64,000 nucleotides of DNA from Lachnospiraceae bacterium (lineage in GTDB: Bacteria > Bacillota > Clostridia > Lachnospirales > Lachnospiraceae). Both the position numbers and the translations under genes were made by a program. Location: NCBI GenBank assembly GCA_015056915.1, contig SVFK01000002.1, positions 62,001 through 126,000 of the forward strand. Direction: 5' to 3'. Numbering within the stretch: position 1 is the first letter of the stretch; each line of letters starts with the position of its first letter. Below are positions 24,483 through 33,277 of the stretch, piece by piece. Under the pieces are notes generated by a model. The model was not told where the DNA came from and did not search any database. It was given only the letters and a program-made list of their open reading frames with translations.

Positions 24483-25970
24483 ATGGAAGTATTTTATAAT
24501 AGTACAAGAAGTCAGGGAACACCTGTAAAGGCATCCGAAGCGATTTTAAAAGGACTGTCCGATGACGGCGGTTTGTTTGTGCCGGACCATATTCCTGCTT
24601 TAGATAAGAGTTTGAAAGAGCTGTCAGCTATGAATTACAGAGAAGTGGCTTACGAGGTTATGAAGCTGTATCTGACAGATTTTACAGAGGAAGAGTTAAA
24701 GAATTGTATTAACAGAGCATATGATTCCAAATTTGATACAGAGGTTATTGCTCCCTTGGTGGAAGCTGAAGGCGCATACTATCTGGAGCTTTTCCATGGT
24801 TCCACCATTGCGTTCAAGGATATGGCGTTGTCGATTCTGCCGCATCTGATGATTACTTCAGCTCGCAAGAATCAGATTAAAAATGAAATTGTGATTCTGA
24901 CTGCAACCTCCGGTGATACCGGAAAGGCTGCATTGGCAGGTTTTGCAGGAGTGGAAGGCACCAGAATTATTGTATTTTATCCCAAGAACGGTGTCAGCCC
25001 CATTCAGGAGAAGCAGATGGTGACTCAGAAGGGTGATAATACCTTGGTAGTAGGCATTCATGGTAATTTTGATGATGCCCAGACCGGTGTAAAGATGATT
25101 TTCTCCGATAAGGAGCTGGCAAAGGAAATGGACGAGAAGGGCTTCCAATTCTCCTCTGCCAATTCCATTAATATCGGTCGTTTGGTACCTCAGATTTGTT
25201 ACTATGTATTTGCATATGCAAAATTACTTGCAGAGGAGAAGGTTACAGAGGGGGAAACCATTAACGTAGTGGTTCCTACCGGTAATTTTGGTAATATTCT
25301 TGCTGCTTTTTATGCGAAAAACATGGGACTTCCTATCGGAAAGCTGATTTGTGCCTCCAATGACAATAAGGTGCTGTATGATTTCTTCCGTACCGGTACA
25401 TATGACAGGAACAGAGAATTTGTATTGACTACTTCTCCTTCCATGGATATTTTGATTTCCAGTAATTTAGAGCGTCTGATTTATCGTATTGCAGGTAATG
25501 ATGCTGCTAAGAATGCAGAATTAATGGCAGCACTCGGCGGTCAGGGTAAATATGAAATTACCGGTGAGATGAAAGCGGCTTTGGCTGATTTCTATGGTAA
25601 TTATGCGAGTGAGGCTGAGACTGCAGAGGAAATCAAGCGTTTGTACAACAGCTGCGGCTATGTTCTGGATACTCATACGGCTGTTGCTTCCGCAGTATAT
25701 CAGAAATATGTAGCCGAGACCGGTGACAATGCCAAGACGGTAATTGCATCCACAGCAAGTCCTTTCAAATTTACCAGAAGCGTTATGAATGCGATTGATG
25801 CGAAGTACGATGCTATGGGTGATTTTGAATTGGTTGATGAGCTTTCCAAGCTGGCCAATGTTACTGTACCTAATGCAATTGAGGAAATCCGCACTGCACC
25901 TGTGGTTCATGACAAACAGTGTGATGTAGATAAGATGAAGGACACCGTAAAAGAGTTTTTGAATATTTAA
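24483..25970 (+). CDS. thrC: Threonine synthase
   Basis: A PLP-dependent lyase converting O-phosphohomoserine to threonine. 'MEVFYNSTRSQGTPVKASEAILKGLSDDGGLFVP' is the usual N-terminus, 'ELFHGSTIAFKDMALSILPHL' contains the PLP-binding lysine, and 'LTATSGDTGKAALAGFAG' binds the phosphate. At 495 residues it belongs to the longer bacterial/yeast type. The ATG at 24483 has a GGGAG site; the track's extra 44 N-terminal residues cover the promoter and leader. A strong terminator follows, so it is transcribed alone. Confidence 0.96.
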   Translation: MEVFYNSTRSQGTPVKASEAILKGLSDDGGLFVPDHIPALDKSLKELSAMNYREVAYEVMKLYLTDFTEEELKNCINRAYDSKFDTEVIAPLVEAEGAYYLELFHGSTIAFKDMALSILPHLMITSARKNQIKNEIVILTATSGDTGKAALAGFAGVEGTRIIVFYPKNGVSPIQEKQMVTQKGDNTLVVGIHGNFDDAQTGVKMIFSDKELAKEMDEKGFQFSSANSINIGRLVPQICYYVFAYAKLLAEEKVTEGETINVVVPTGNFGNILAAFYAKNMGLPIGKLICASNDNKVLYDFFRTGTYDRNREFVLTTSPSMDILISSNLERLIYRIAGNDAAKNAELMAALGGQGKYEITGEMKAALADFYGNYASEAETAEEIKRLYNSCGYVLDTHTAVASAVYQKYVAETGDNAKTVIASTASPFKFTRSVMNAIDAKYDAMGDFELVDELSKLANVTVPNAIEEIRTAPVVHDKQCDVDKMKDTVKEFLNI

Positions 25971-25978
25971 GATGAGAA

Positions 25979-26002
25979 TGGGGGAGAAATCCCCCGTTTT
26001 TA
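25979..26002 (+). terminator. Intrinsic terminator after thrC
   Basis: A GGGGGA/TCCCCC stem closed by a GAAA tetraloop is followed by GTTTTTATT, a classic intrinsic terminator beginning nine bases after the thrC stop. Confidence 0.9.
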
Positions 26003-26031
26003 TTGTAATTTATTTCTGCCCGTATTAAAAT
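26003..26031 (+). promoter_or_regulatory. Putative promoter of deoC
   Basis: TTGTAA (26003-26008) and TAAAAT (26026-26031) at 17-base spacing, about 70 bases before the deoC ATG. The same hexamer pair is seen before the EF-G-like gene. Confidence 0.5.
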
Positions 26032-26100
26032 AGAATCTGTAGGTATAAAGGAAGATGCTTACGGATTTTATTTTGGGTAAGCTTTTGGAAGGAGACAGCT

Positions 26101-26766
26101 ATGACGGCAAAAGAAATGTTAAGTAAGGTGGACCATACACAGTTAAAGGCATTCGCTACATGGGAGGATATTGTAGCACTTTGTGAGGAGGCAATTCAGT
26201 ATCAGACAGCAAGTGTCTGCGTTCCCCCGGCATATATTAAGCGTATTTATGATACCTATGGGAACAAAATCAACATTTGTACAGTGGTAGGCTTTCCACT
26301 GGGCTACAGCGTTACGGAGGCTAAGGAGGCAGAGGTTGTACAGGCTCTTGCAGACGGCTGTAACGAAATTGATATGGTAGTAAATATCAGTGATGTGAAA
26401 AACGGTCTGTTTGATAAGGTGGAGGAGGAAATCCGCCGGTTAAAGGCAGCCTGTGGTGAACATATATTGAAGGTTATTATTGAGACCTGCTATCTGACGG
26501 AGGAAGAGAAAATCGCCATGTGCAAGGCGGTTACTAACGCAGGAGCAGATTACATTAAGACATCCACCGGATTTGGTACAGGTGGTGCTACGAAGGAAGA
26601 TATTGAGCTTTTTAAGGCGCATATCGGTCCCAATGTAAAAATGAAGGCGGCAGGCGGTGTGTCTACGTTGGAGGATTTGGAAATGTTTATCGGACTTGGT
26701 TGTGACCGTATCGGAACCTCCAGGGCTGTGGGACTGTTAAAGGGCGAATTGACAGAAGGCTATTAA
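26101..26766 (+). CDS. deoC: Deoxyribose-phosphate aldolase
   Basis: Cleaves 2-deoxyribose-5-phosphate to glyceraldehyde-3-phosphate and acetaldehyde in deoxynucleoside salvage. 'DYIKTSTGFGTGGAT' holds the Schiff-base lysine; 'VDHTQLKAFATWEDI' and 'VVGFPLGYSVTEAKEAE' are family signatures, and the proton-relay lysine lies in 'VKMKAAGGV'. The 221-residue length is standard. AAGGAG precedes the ATG. No other deo gene is adjacent. Confidence 0.96.
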   Translation: MTAKEMLSKVDHTQLKAFATWEDIVALCEEAIQYQTASVCVPPAYIKRIYDTYGNKINICTVVGFPLGYSVTEAKEAEVVQALADGCNEIDMVVNISDVKNGLFDKVEEEIRRLKAACGEHILKVIIETCYLTEEEKIAMCKAVTNAGADYIKTSTGFGTGGATKEDIELFKAHIGPNVKMKAAGGVSTLEDLEMFIGLGCDRIGTSRAVGLLKGELTEGY

Positions 26767-26822
26767 CAGCGTTTTGTGACATTTCATAGGAATACATGAT
26801 AGAATGGAAAGGGTAGTTTACT

Positions 26823-28628
26823 ATGGAAAATAAAGTGATTCAGGAGCGTTTACATGCGCTTAGAACAGCAATGAAGGATGCGGGTATCGACTTTTATATG
26901 ATGCCTACTGCTGATTTTCACAATTCGGAATATGTAAATGATTACTTTAAGGTAAGAGAATATTTCTGCAATTTCTCCGGCTCTAACGGTACTCTCTTAG
27001 TATGGCAGGAGGGCGCAGGATTGTGGACGGACGGCAGATATTTTATCCAGGCCGACAGAGAGCTGGAGGGGACTAAGGTTGAATTGTTCCGTATGCTGGA
27101 TGAGGGTGTGCCTACCATCGAGGAATTTTTGAAGAAAGAGATGAAAGAGGGACAGACCTTAGGCTTTGATGGCAGAGTGATTTCTGCCATGGATGGCAAA
27201 AAATATGAGAAAGAAATGGCAGATAAGCAGATCAATTTTGCCTATGATAAGGATCTGGCGGAAGCAATATGGACGGATAGACCGGCGTTTCCGGCAGGAA
27301 GGGTCACTGTTCTGAGTGAAGAGCTTGCAGGTAAGAGTGTGGATGAAAAGCTTGCTGAGACGAGGCATAAGCTGACTGCAGAAGGCGCTGACAGCATGCT
27401 GCTTACCAAGCTGGATGATTTAATGTGGCTGTACAATATTCGTGGCTGCGATGTGGAGTGCAATCCTGTGGCAATGTCCTATGGATTTATTACGAAGGAT
27501 TCCGCAGTACTTTTCATTCAGGAAAAGGCACTGGATGATACTGCAAAGGCATATTTTGCCAAGAAGCAGATTCAGGTAGAGCCCTATGAGAATATTGTGA
27601 CTTATCTGAAAGAAATGAAGGATGGGCAGAATATTCTGGTGGATAATCGCTATTGCAGCTACACGCTGTATAAAGCGCTTGCAAAGAAGCAGACATTAAT
27701 TGAGAAGAAGAATCCTACGGAATTATTAAAGGCTGTTAAGAATCCGGTAGAGCTTGCCAATATGGAGAAGATTTATTTAAAGGACAGTCTTGCTGTTACC
27801 AGATTTATTTATTGGCTGAAGACCAATATCGGTAAGCAGGAGATTACGGAGCTGTCAGCGGCAGATTATCTGGAGGGACTGCGTAGGGAGATTCCTGAAT
27901 TTTTGGATTTATCCTTCCCTACCATTGCCGGCTATCAGGCCAATGCTGCCATGATGCATTATGAGGCAACACCGGAGAATTATGCCGTATTGGCACCGGA
28001 GGGTATGCTACTGGTAGATTCCGGCGGACAGTATCTCGGTGGAACCACCGATATTACCAGAACTATCGTATTAGGACCGGTTTCTGATGAAATCAAGAGA
28101 CATTATACCATGGTGGCTGTGGGTATGCTTCAGCTTAGCGCAGCCCGTTGGATTCATGGCTGTACCGGACGTAATCTGGATATTTTGGCGCGTCAGCCCC
28201 TCTGGGATATGGGAATCGACTATAAATGCGGTACAGGGCATGGTGTAGGATATATCCTGAATGTGCACGAAGGACCACAGAATTTGAGATGGCGTTTTAC
28301 GGACGGAATGGTAGAGGCTGTTATTGAAGAGGGCATGGACGTTACCAATGAACCGGGTGTTTATGTGGAAGGCAGTCACGGAATCCGTATTGAAAATGTA
28401 ATGATTGCCAAGAACGACGTAAAGAACGAGTATGGTCAGTTTATGCATTTTGAAACACTTACCTGGGCGCCCATTGATATGGATGCTATTGACGAGCAAT
28501 ATCTTACCGATACCACAAAAGCTCTTTTGTACGATTATCAGAGCAAGGTATATGAGAAACTGTCACCTTACCTCAACGAGGAAGAGCGAGAGTGGCTGAA
28601 GAAGGAGACAAGGGTCGACTGTTCTTGA
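26823..28628 (+). CDS. M24 family Xaa-Pro aminopeptidase
   Basis: A 601-residue cytoplasmic metallopeptidase releasing N-terminal residues ahead of proline. Two creatinase-like N-terminal domains (about 1-315) precede the pita-bread catalytic domain; metal ligands are visible in 'LLVDSGGQYLGGTTDITRT' (two Asp), 'GTGHGVGY' (His), 'NEPGVY' (Glu) and 'GIRIENV' (Glu). The C-terminal ~60 residues match the Peptidase_M24_C extension ('HFETLTWAPIDMDAI'), the long form as in human XPNPEP1. Gene symbol left empty because pepP usually denotes the shorter enzyme. Confidence 0.92.
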   Translation: MENKVIQERLHALRTAMKDAGIDFYMMPTADFHNSEYVNDYFKVREYFCNFSGSNGTLLVWQEGAGLWTDGRYFIQADRELEGTKVELFRMLDEGVPTIEEFLKKEMKEGQTLGFDGRVISAMDGKKYEKEMADKQINFAYDKDLAEAIWTDRPAFPAGRVTVLSEELAGKSVDEKLAETRHKLTAEGADSMLLTKLDDLMWLYNIRGCDVECNPVAMSYGFITKDSAVLFIQEKALDDTAKAYFAKKQIQVEPYENIVTYLKEMKDGQNILVDNRYCSYTLYKALAKKQTLIEKKNPTELLKAVKNPVELANMEKIYLKDSLAVTRFIYWLKTNIGKQEITELSAADYLEGLRREIPEFLDLSFPTIAGYQANAAMMHYEATPENYAVLAPEGMLLVDSGGQYLGGTTDITRTIVLGPVSDEIKRHYTMVAVGMLQLSAARWIHGCTGRNLDILARQPLWDMGIDYKCGTGHGVGYILNVHEGPQNLRWRFTDGMVEAVIEEGMDVTNEPGVYVEGSHGIRIENVMIAKNDVKNEYGQFMHFETLTWAPIDMDAIDEQYLTDTTKALLYDYQSKVYEKLSPYLNEEEREWLKKETRVDCS

Positions 28629-28656
28629 TTGAGCATTAGGTCAGCTGTTCCTGCCA

Positions 28657-28918
28657 GAGCATCTAGAAAGAGGATTATATGAGTTTTTAGCTGTCAATTT
28701 TAGGTGTTTTTTTCATGCTTGAGCATACAGAAATGCATATTTCAGTTTATCTAGATGCAAATTATGTGAGTTTTTATATCAATTTTTGCGTTTTATATGC
28801 CTTTAAACCAAGTTTTAGCATCTAGAATCCACTGTTTTAGTGTTTCTAGATGCTGAAGCATCGATTTTTACCCTAATTTTGGCGGCTAGAAATTATTTTT
28901 TGAGTATTTCTAGATGCC
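28657..28918. repeat. Cluster of GCATCTAGAAA inverted repeats
   Basis: Five copies and one degenerate copy of an 11-base element centred on TCTAGA occur in alternating orientation: forward at 28659-28669, 28818-28827 and degenerate 28884-28892; reverse (TTTCTAGATGC) at about 28748-28758, 28843-28853 and 28907-28916. Each forward copy can pair with the next reverse copy; the middle pair forms an extended hairpin at 28817-28854. The area is AT-rich and has no ORF. No function can be assigned. Confidence 0.7.
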
Positions 28919-28964
28919 CAAGGTCAAGTTTCTAAAAACCGGCATAAATTTTCATTGCCGTTTA

Positions 28965-28993
28965 TTGACTTTTTTACGTACATTTGAGATAAT
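28965..28993 (+). promoter_or_regulatory. Promoter of pckA
   Basis: TTGACT (28965-28970) and GATAAT (28988-28993) are 17 bases apart. The start site near 29000 gives a leader of about 170 bases with two hairpins (29051-29075; GGTTGAA/TTCAACC at 29080-29101) and a run of nine C residues at 29100-29108. Confidence 0.6.
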
Positions 28994-29172
28994 ACATGAT
29001 AAGTAACAATCATAATGGGTAACCAGCGATTGTTAGAAAACAAAAACTGCCTCCCAGAATTCTTTTCTGGGGGAGTAAAGGTTGAATTGACATGTTCAAC
29101 CCCCCCCCGGAATTGATTGTCCGGCATACGGGCAGAAGGGAGCAAAATACATATTTAAGGAGGACGTTTTAA

Positions 29173-30885
29173 ATGTCAACAAAAGCTTATTATCCGATTT
29201 CTGAAATCGGCGCAGGCAAGCCCGGTTTCAGCAAAACACGTTCTATTATCGAAGGTGCTTTTTACGGTAATAACGTAGTTAAGGTTAACACCTTAAGAGA
29301 GGCATATGAATTAGCTAAGAATTCACCCGGTACTATTGTTACCGATATGCCTATTTACAATGCAGAGCAGCAGGGTCTTGAGAGAGATTCTAAGGTTCTG
29401 TTATTCAATGACGGTGCAGTTACCGGTCGTTATGCTCAGGCACGTCGTATTAAAGGCGAGCCCGGCGTAGATGCTACCAAATTAGACAAGGTAGTTATGG
29501 ATGCTATTTACAAGACCCGTTGGATGACCCTGTATCATGCAGAGTGCTATATCGGTCTTGATCCTGAATTCATGGTAAAGGCTCACCTTCTGATTCCTGA
29601 AGGAGAAGAGAATATCCTTTACAACTGGATGTTAAACTTCCAGTATATGTCTGATGAGTATGTAAGAATGTATCAGAATTCCGTACCTGTAGGTAATGGA
29701 AATGAGCCTGATATCTACATCTTCTCTAATCCTCAGTGGGAGCCTACTCCCAGCCCTGACGTTGATTACAGCTGCTTAAGCGATGATTTGACTCTGTGCT
29801 ACTTTGACACAGACCAGAACTGTGCAGCTATCCTTGGTATGAAATACTTTGGTGAGCACAAGAAGGGTACTCTGACCATGGCTTGGGCACTTGCTAACAG
29901 AAATGGTTATGCTTCCTGCCACGGCGGACAGAAGGAATATACCTTAGCAGATGGTTCTAAGTATGTTGCATCTGTATATGGTCTGTCCGGATCCGGTAAG
30001 TCTACTCTGACTCATGCTAAGCATGGCGGCAAGTATGACATCAAGGTTCTTCATGATGATGCATTCATTATCAATACCGATACCTGTGCATCTATCGCAC
30101 TTGAGCCTTCTTACTTTGATAAGACAGCTGATTATCCTACCGGTTGTGAAGATAACAAGTATCTGCTTACTGCTCAGAACGTTTCTGCAACTCTTGATGA
30201 GGACGGAAAGATTCAGCTGGTAACTGAGGATATCAGAAACGGTAATGGTCGTGCTATTAAGTCCAAATTATGGTCTCCTAACCGTGTAGATAAGATTGAC
30301 GCTCCTGTTAATGCTATCTTCTGGATTATGAAGGACCCTGTAATTCCTCCCGTACTTAAGTTAAAGGGTGCTGCTTTAGCATCTGTTATGGGTGCAACCT
30401 TAGCAACCAAGACCTCTACCGCAGAGCGTGTTGCTGCAGGTACTGATATGAACGCACTTCGTTTCGTGCCTTATGCTAATCCTTTCAGAACATATCCTCT
30501 GGCTAACGACTATGAGAAGTTCAAGAAGCTGGTAGAAGAGAAGAACGTTGACTGCTACATCGTTAACACCGGTGACTTCATGGGTACAAAGGTTAAACCT
30601 GCTGATACTCTTGGTATTCTTGAGACAATCGTTGAAGGAAAGGCTAAGTTTGAGCAGTGGGGTAACTTCGAAGATATCGAAATCATGTACGAGTGGGATG
30701 GCAAGACTGCTGACTTCACTCCTAACCTTTCTGATGCTGCTTACATTGATGCACTTAAGGCTGCAATGCAGAGCCGTGTAGGTGCTGTTGAAGGCTTCGC
30801 AACCAAGAAGGAAGGTTATGACAAGCTTCCTGATGAGGCATTAAATGCTCTGAAGAAGCTCGTTGATGAGGCATCTTCTCTGTAA
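29173..30885 (+). CDS. pckA: Phosphoenolpyruvate carboxykinase (ATP)
   Basis: Interconverts oxaloacetate plus ATP and PEP plus CO2 plus ADP. The kinase P-loop 'VYGLSGSGKSTLTHAKHGG' and metal-binding 'KVLHDDAFIINTDT' identify the ATP-type enzyme; 'WMTLYHAECYIGL' is an N-terminal region of this form. The 570 residues slightly exceed the 540 of Escherichia coli. The codon choice is strongly biased toward a restricted set, as in rpsA and the decarboxylase genes, which suggests high expression. AAGGAGG stands before the ATG and a strong terminator follows. In a fermenter it may run in either direction, linking PEP to the oxaloacetate used elsewhere in this window. Confidence 0.95.
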   Translation: MSTKAYYPISEIGAGKPGFSKTRSIIEGAFYGNNVVKVNTLREAYELAKNSPGTIVTDMPIYNAEQQGLERDSKVLLFNDGAVTGRYAQARRIKGEPGVDATKLDKVVMDAIYKTRWMTLYHAECYIGLDPEFMVKAHLLIPEGEENILYNWMLNFQYMSDEYVRMYQNSVPVGNGNEPDIYIFSNPQWEPTPSPDVDYSCLSDDLTLCYFDTDQNCAAILGMKYFGEHKKGTLTMAWALANRNGYASCHGGQKEYTLADGSKYVASVYGLSGSGKSTLTHAKHGGKYDIKVLHDDAFIINTDTCASIALEPSYFDKTADYPTGCEDNKYLLTAQNVSATLDEDGKIQLVTEDIRNGNGRAIKSKLWSPNRVDKIDAPVNAIFWIMKDPVIPPVLKLKGAALASVMGATLATKTSTAERVAAGTDMNALRFVPYANPFRTYPLANDYEKFKKLVEEKNVDCYIVNTGDFMGTKVKPADTLGILETIVEGKAKFEQWGNFEDIEIMYEWDGKTADFTPNLSDAAYIDALKAAMQSRVGAVEGFATKKEGYDKLPDEALNALKKLVDEASSL

Positions 30886-30906
30886 TTTCAAACAGTAAAG
30901 TAACAG

Positions 30907-30937
30907 ACAGACCATGGGAAACCATGGTCTGTTTTTG
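30907..30937 (+). terminator. Intrinsic terminator after pckA
   Basis: An 11-bp perfect stem (ACAGACCATGG and its complement) with a GAAA loop and a T5 tail, 22 bases after the pckA stop. Confidence 0.93.
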
Positions 30938-31019
30938 AAAGTAACACGGTTGAAGTATGGTATTCTGTTTTGTAGGATGAATGTTAAGGAAAGAATTAAA
31001 GATTTGGTAAATTTTACAG

Positions 31020-31048
31020 TTGTGTAATCGCGAAAAATTGGCTATAAT
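31020..31048 (+). promoter_or_regulatory. Promoter of the 6S-like RNA
   Basis: TTGTGT (31020-31025) and a perfect TATAAT (31043-31048) at 17-base spacing give a start near 31055, just before the predicted RNA. Confidence 0.65.
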
Positions 31049-31054
31049 ATAAGT

Positions 31055-31293
31055 AACCTGAGATGCACGATAACTCTTGTTAATTTTGAACCTACATTTT
31101 CTTTAAACGGGATTCCTATATTGCCAAGTGGCTGTCAAGCCCTCACTCCAAGGCATGACCTTGGAGGATTGGAAGGGAAGGCAAAAGGTTGGTTGCGGTT
31201 ACCCACCTAGCATCGCTAGGAGTCAAAAAACAAGAGGCGGCATTTTGGGGCAATACAAAAGATGAGGAGCAGTCCGAAAGGACTGCTCTTTTA
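31055..31293 (+). ncRNA. ssrS: Probable 6S RNA (ssrS)
   Basis: A noncoding transcription unit with its own promoter and an intrinsic terminator (GAGCAGTCC-GAAA-GGACTGCTC-TTTT at 31267-31292). The ends of the RNA pair: ATGC at 31063 with GCAT at 31240, and CTCTTGTT at 31074-31081 with AACAAGAG at 31229-31236. An apical hairpin CTCCAAGG/CCTTGGAG lies in the middle, between unpaired stretches such as 'GAACCTACATTTTC'. This closed-stem, central-bubble, apical-stem plan is that of 6S RNA, which mimics an open promoter and binds sigma-A RNA polymerase. The assignment is by structure and recall of family sequence, not by a covariance search. Confidence 0.7.
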
Positions 31294-31347
31294 AACTTTA
31301 GGATAAGCATTGGAAGAATAGGTAAGGCGGAATGTGAGGTTAAGAAT

Positions 31348-33234
31348 TTGCATAATGGACATATGAATCAATCTCAAAGGATGCAGCTTAAGACCTTAAT
31401 ATGTATTTTAGGGCTTGGGGTGTTGTTGATAATAGTAATTGCACGATTGTTTATGATATTGCAGCCGGGAACAGAGCAGGAGGAACCACATATTCCTGTC
31501 ATTGAGGAATTCCGAAATGTGTGGATTATGGAGGCTGATGGTGAAGCCTTGTTAATGTATAAGGAGGGTGAGGAAATATCTTACCCGTATGAATTGCAAG
31601 CCGGCAATTCTAAGCCGGAGCAGATGCGGGAGCAGCTTGCGGATATTGTCTTGACAGACGGTGTGATTACCGAGATACATATTAAGTCGGATAAAATAAA
31701 TGGCAAGGTCTTGAGTGGGGATGCTACGGGGATAGAGGTAGAGGGTTACGGCAGGCTTCCTCTGGCAGAGGACTATAGGGGTTACCGTATTTACAAAACA
31801 CTTGCTATGTGTACCGTTTCTGATTTGGCATTTGGGTATCCTTATGCTGATTTTGTAGTGGAAAACGGACAGATATGCGGTATCCTGATTGTCAGAGAAG
31901 AGGCCATGGAGTATATCAGAGTATTGCTTAAGACGTCAGACTATGCAGGCATCTATCATGAGCAATTACAAATCACGGCTGATACGGCATTTACCATTCA
32001 ATATGGTCCTTATGAAAACAGGCAGACGGAACAGCATGCTGCCGGTGAGTTGGTTTCTATTGATAAAAGCAGTCCGTATTTTCAGGGAGAGCGTGTGTTG
32101 ATTGCACCGGATGTACTTACCGGCAAGGTGATTTTACAAAATGTGAGTCGTAGTCAGGGAGCGCCGAATTACCGCGGATGTATGGAAGTGCAGCTTACAG
32201 AGGAAGGAATGGTTGTGATAAATGAGGTGCTTTTAGAGGAATATCTCTACTGTGTAGTACCCAGTGAAATGCCGGCTTCCTACCCGGATGAAGCCTTGCA
32301 GGCGCAGGCGGTCTGTGCTCGAACCTACGCCTATGGACACATGCAGCAGGCCGGCTATCCTGAGTATGGTGCCCATGTGGATGACAGTACTTCTTATCAG
32401 GTTTACAACAATATTTTGGAGCAGGAAAGTACCACTACAGCGGTGAAGGAGACCTATGGACAGCTTCTGTATACTGCGGATGGCAATTTGGCAGGAACCT
32501 ATTATTATTCAACCTCCTGTGGTGTGGGAACAGATGCTGATATTTGGAAAACAGAAGCCTCAAGGGCACTTACCTATTTACGTGGGAAATCTGTAAGTCG
32601 TCAGGAAACGGAAGCTGCTTCAGACATGGCTGATATGTTGAAGGATGAGGCGGCGTTTGCCAATTTTATTCAAAGTAAGAATGCGGATGATTTTGAGGTG
32701 AACGAGGGCTGGTATCGGTGGACCTACACCGTGCCGGTAATTGACACACAACGTATGCTGGGCATATTGCAAAATCGTTATCAGGCTAACAGAAACCTGG
32801 TGCTGACCCTGCAGGGAGAAGCATATGTCAGCGAACCCATAGAAGAGCTTGATGAGATAACAGATATGTATATTGCGAGCAGGGGTAGTGGCGGTGTTGC
32901 GGATGAATTGATGATAAAGACAAAGGAGCATACTTATAAGGTCATATCCGAACACAATATCCGTTATGTTCTTAACAACGGAGAGAGTCCGGTGGTGAGA
33001 CAGGATGGAAGTGAGGTGACAGCTGCCACCTTGTTGCCCAGTGCCTTTTTTGTACTGTCTGCTGGTAAAGAAGGTGAAAAGGTGGTAGGATATAACTTGA
33101 CGGGCGGCGGATTTGGTCATGGTGTGGGAATGAGTCAGAATGGTGCCAAAAATATGGCAAATAGCGGCTATACTTCTGATGAAATTTTGACGTTTTTTTA
33201 TGAGGGTTGCTCGGTTCAAAATGTATATGAGTAA
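31348..33234 (+). CDS. SpoIID/LytB domain-containing membrane protein
   Basis: A membrane-anchored protein whose C-terminal half (about residues 290-628) is the SpoIID/LytB domain, known in SpoIID as a lytic transglycosylase acting in engulfment and in LytB as an amidase enhancer. 'VVPSEMPASYPDEALQAQAVCARTYA' carries the proposed catalytic glutamate, and 'GGGFGHGVGMSQNGAKNMA' closes the domain. A membrane helix lies near residues 16-38; residues 50-290 are a beta-rich region not recognised. The track start at 31189 lies inside the 6S-like RNA; a TTG at 31348 with a GAGGT site is preferred, with ATG 31363 possible. A sporulation role is plausible but unproven. Confidence 0.8.
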   Translation: MHNGHMNQSQRMQLKTLICILGLGVLLIIVIARLFMILQPGTEQEEPHIPVIEEFRNVWIMEADGEALLMYKEGEEISYPYELQAGNSKPEQMREQLADIVLTDGVITEIHIKSDKINGKVLSGDATGIEVEGYGRLPLAEDYRGYRIYKTLAMCTVSDLAFGYPYADFVVENGQICGILIVREEAMEYIRVLLKTSDYAGIYHEQLQITADTAFTIQYGPYENRQTEQHAAGELVSIDKSSPYFQGERVLIAPDVLTGKVILQNVSRSQGAPNYRGCMEVQLTEEGMVVINEVLLEEYLYCVVPSEMPASYPDEALQAQAVCARTYAYGHMQQAGYPEYGAHVDDSTSYQVYNNILEQESTTTAVKETYGQLLYTADGNLAGTYYYSTSCGVGTDADIWKTEASRALTYLRGKSVSRQETEAASDMADMLKDEAAFANFIQSKNADDFEVNEGWYRWTYTVPVIDTQRMLGILQNRYQANRNLVLTLQGEAYVSEPIEELDEITDMYIASRGSGGVADELMIKTKEHTYKVISEHNIRYVLNNGESPVVRQDGSEVTAATLLPSAFFVLSAGKEGEKVVGYNLTGGGFGHGVGMSQNGAKNMANSGYTSDEILTFFYEGCSVQNVYE

Positions 33235-33277
33235 TAAAGCGTGTTGTGGGTTACATATTTCTACGGGAGGGAAGGGC

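Noticed and set aside
28657-28918. Repeated 11-base motif considered as a CRISPR remnant
   Set aside because: Copies alternate in orientation, are too short, spacing is irregular, and no cas gene is present.
31189-31347. N-terminal 53 codons of the ORF-track SpoIID-like protein
   Set aside because: They fall inside the 6S-like RNA and its terminator; a better ribosome site and the membrane anchor start later.
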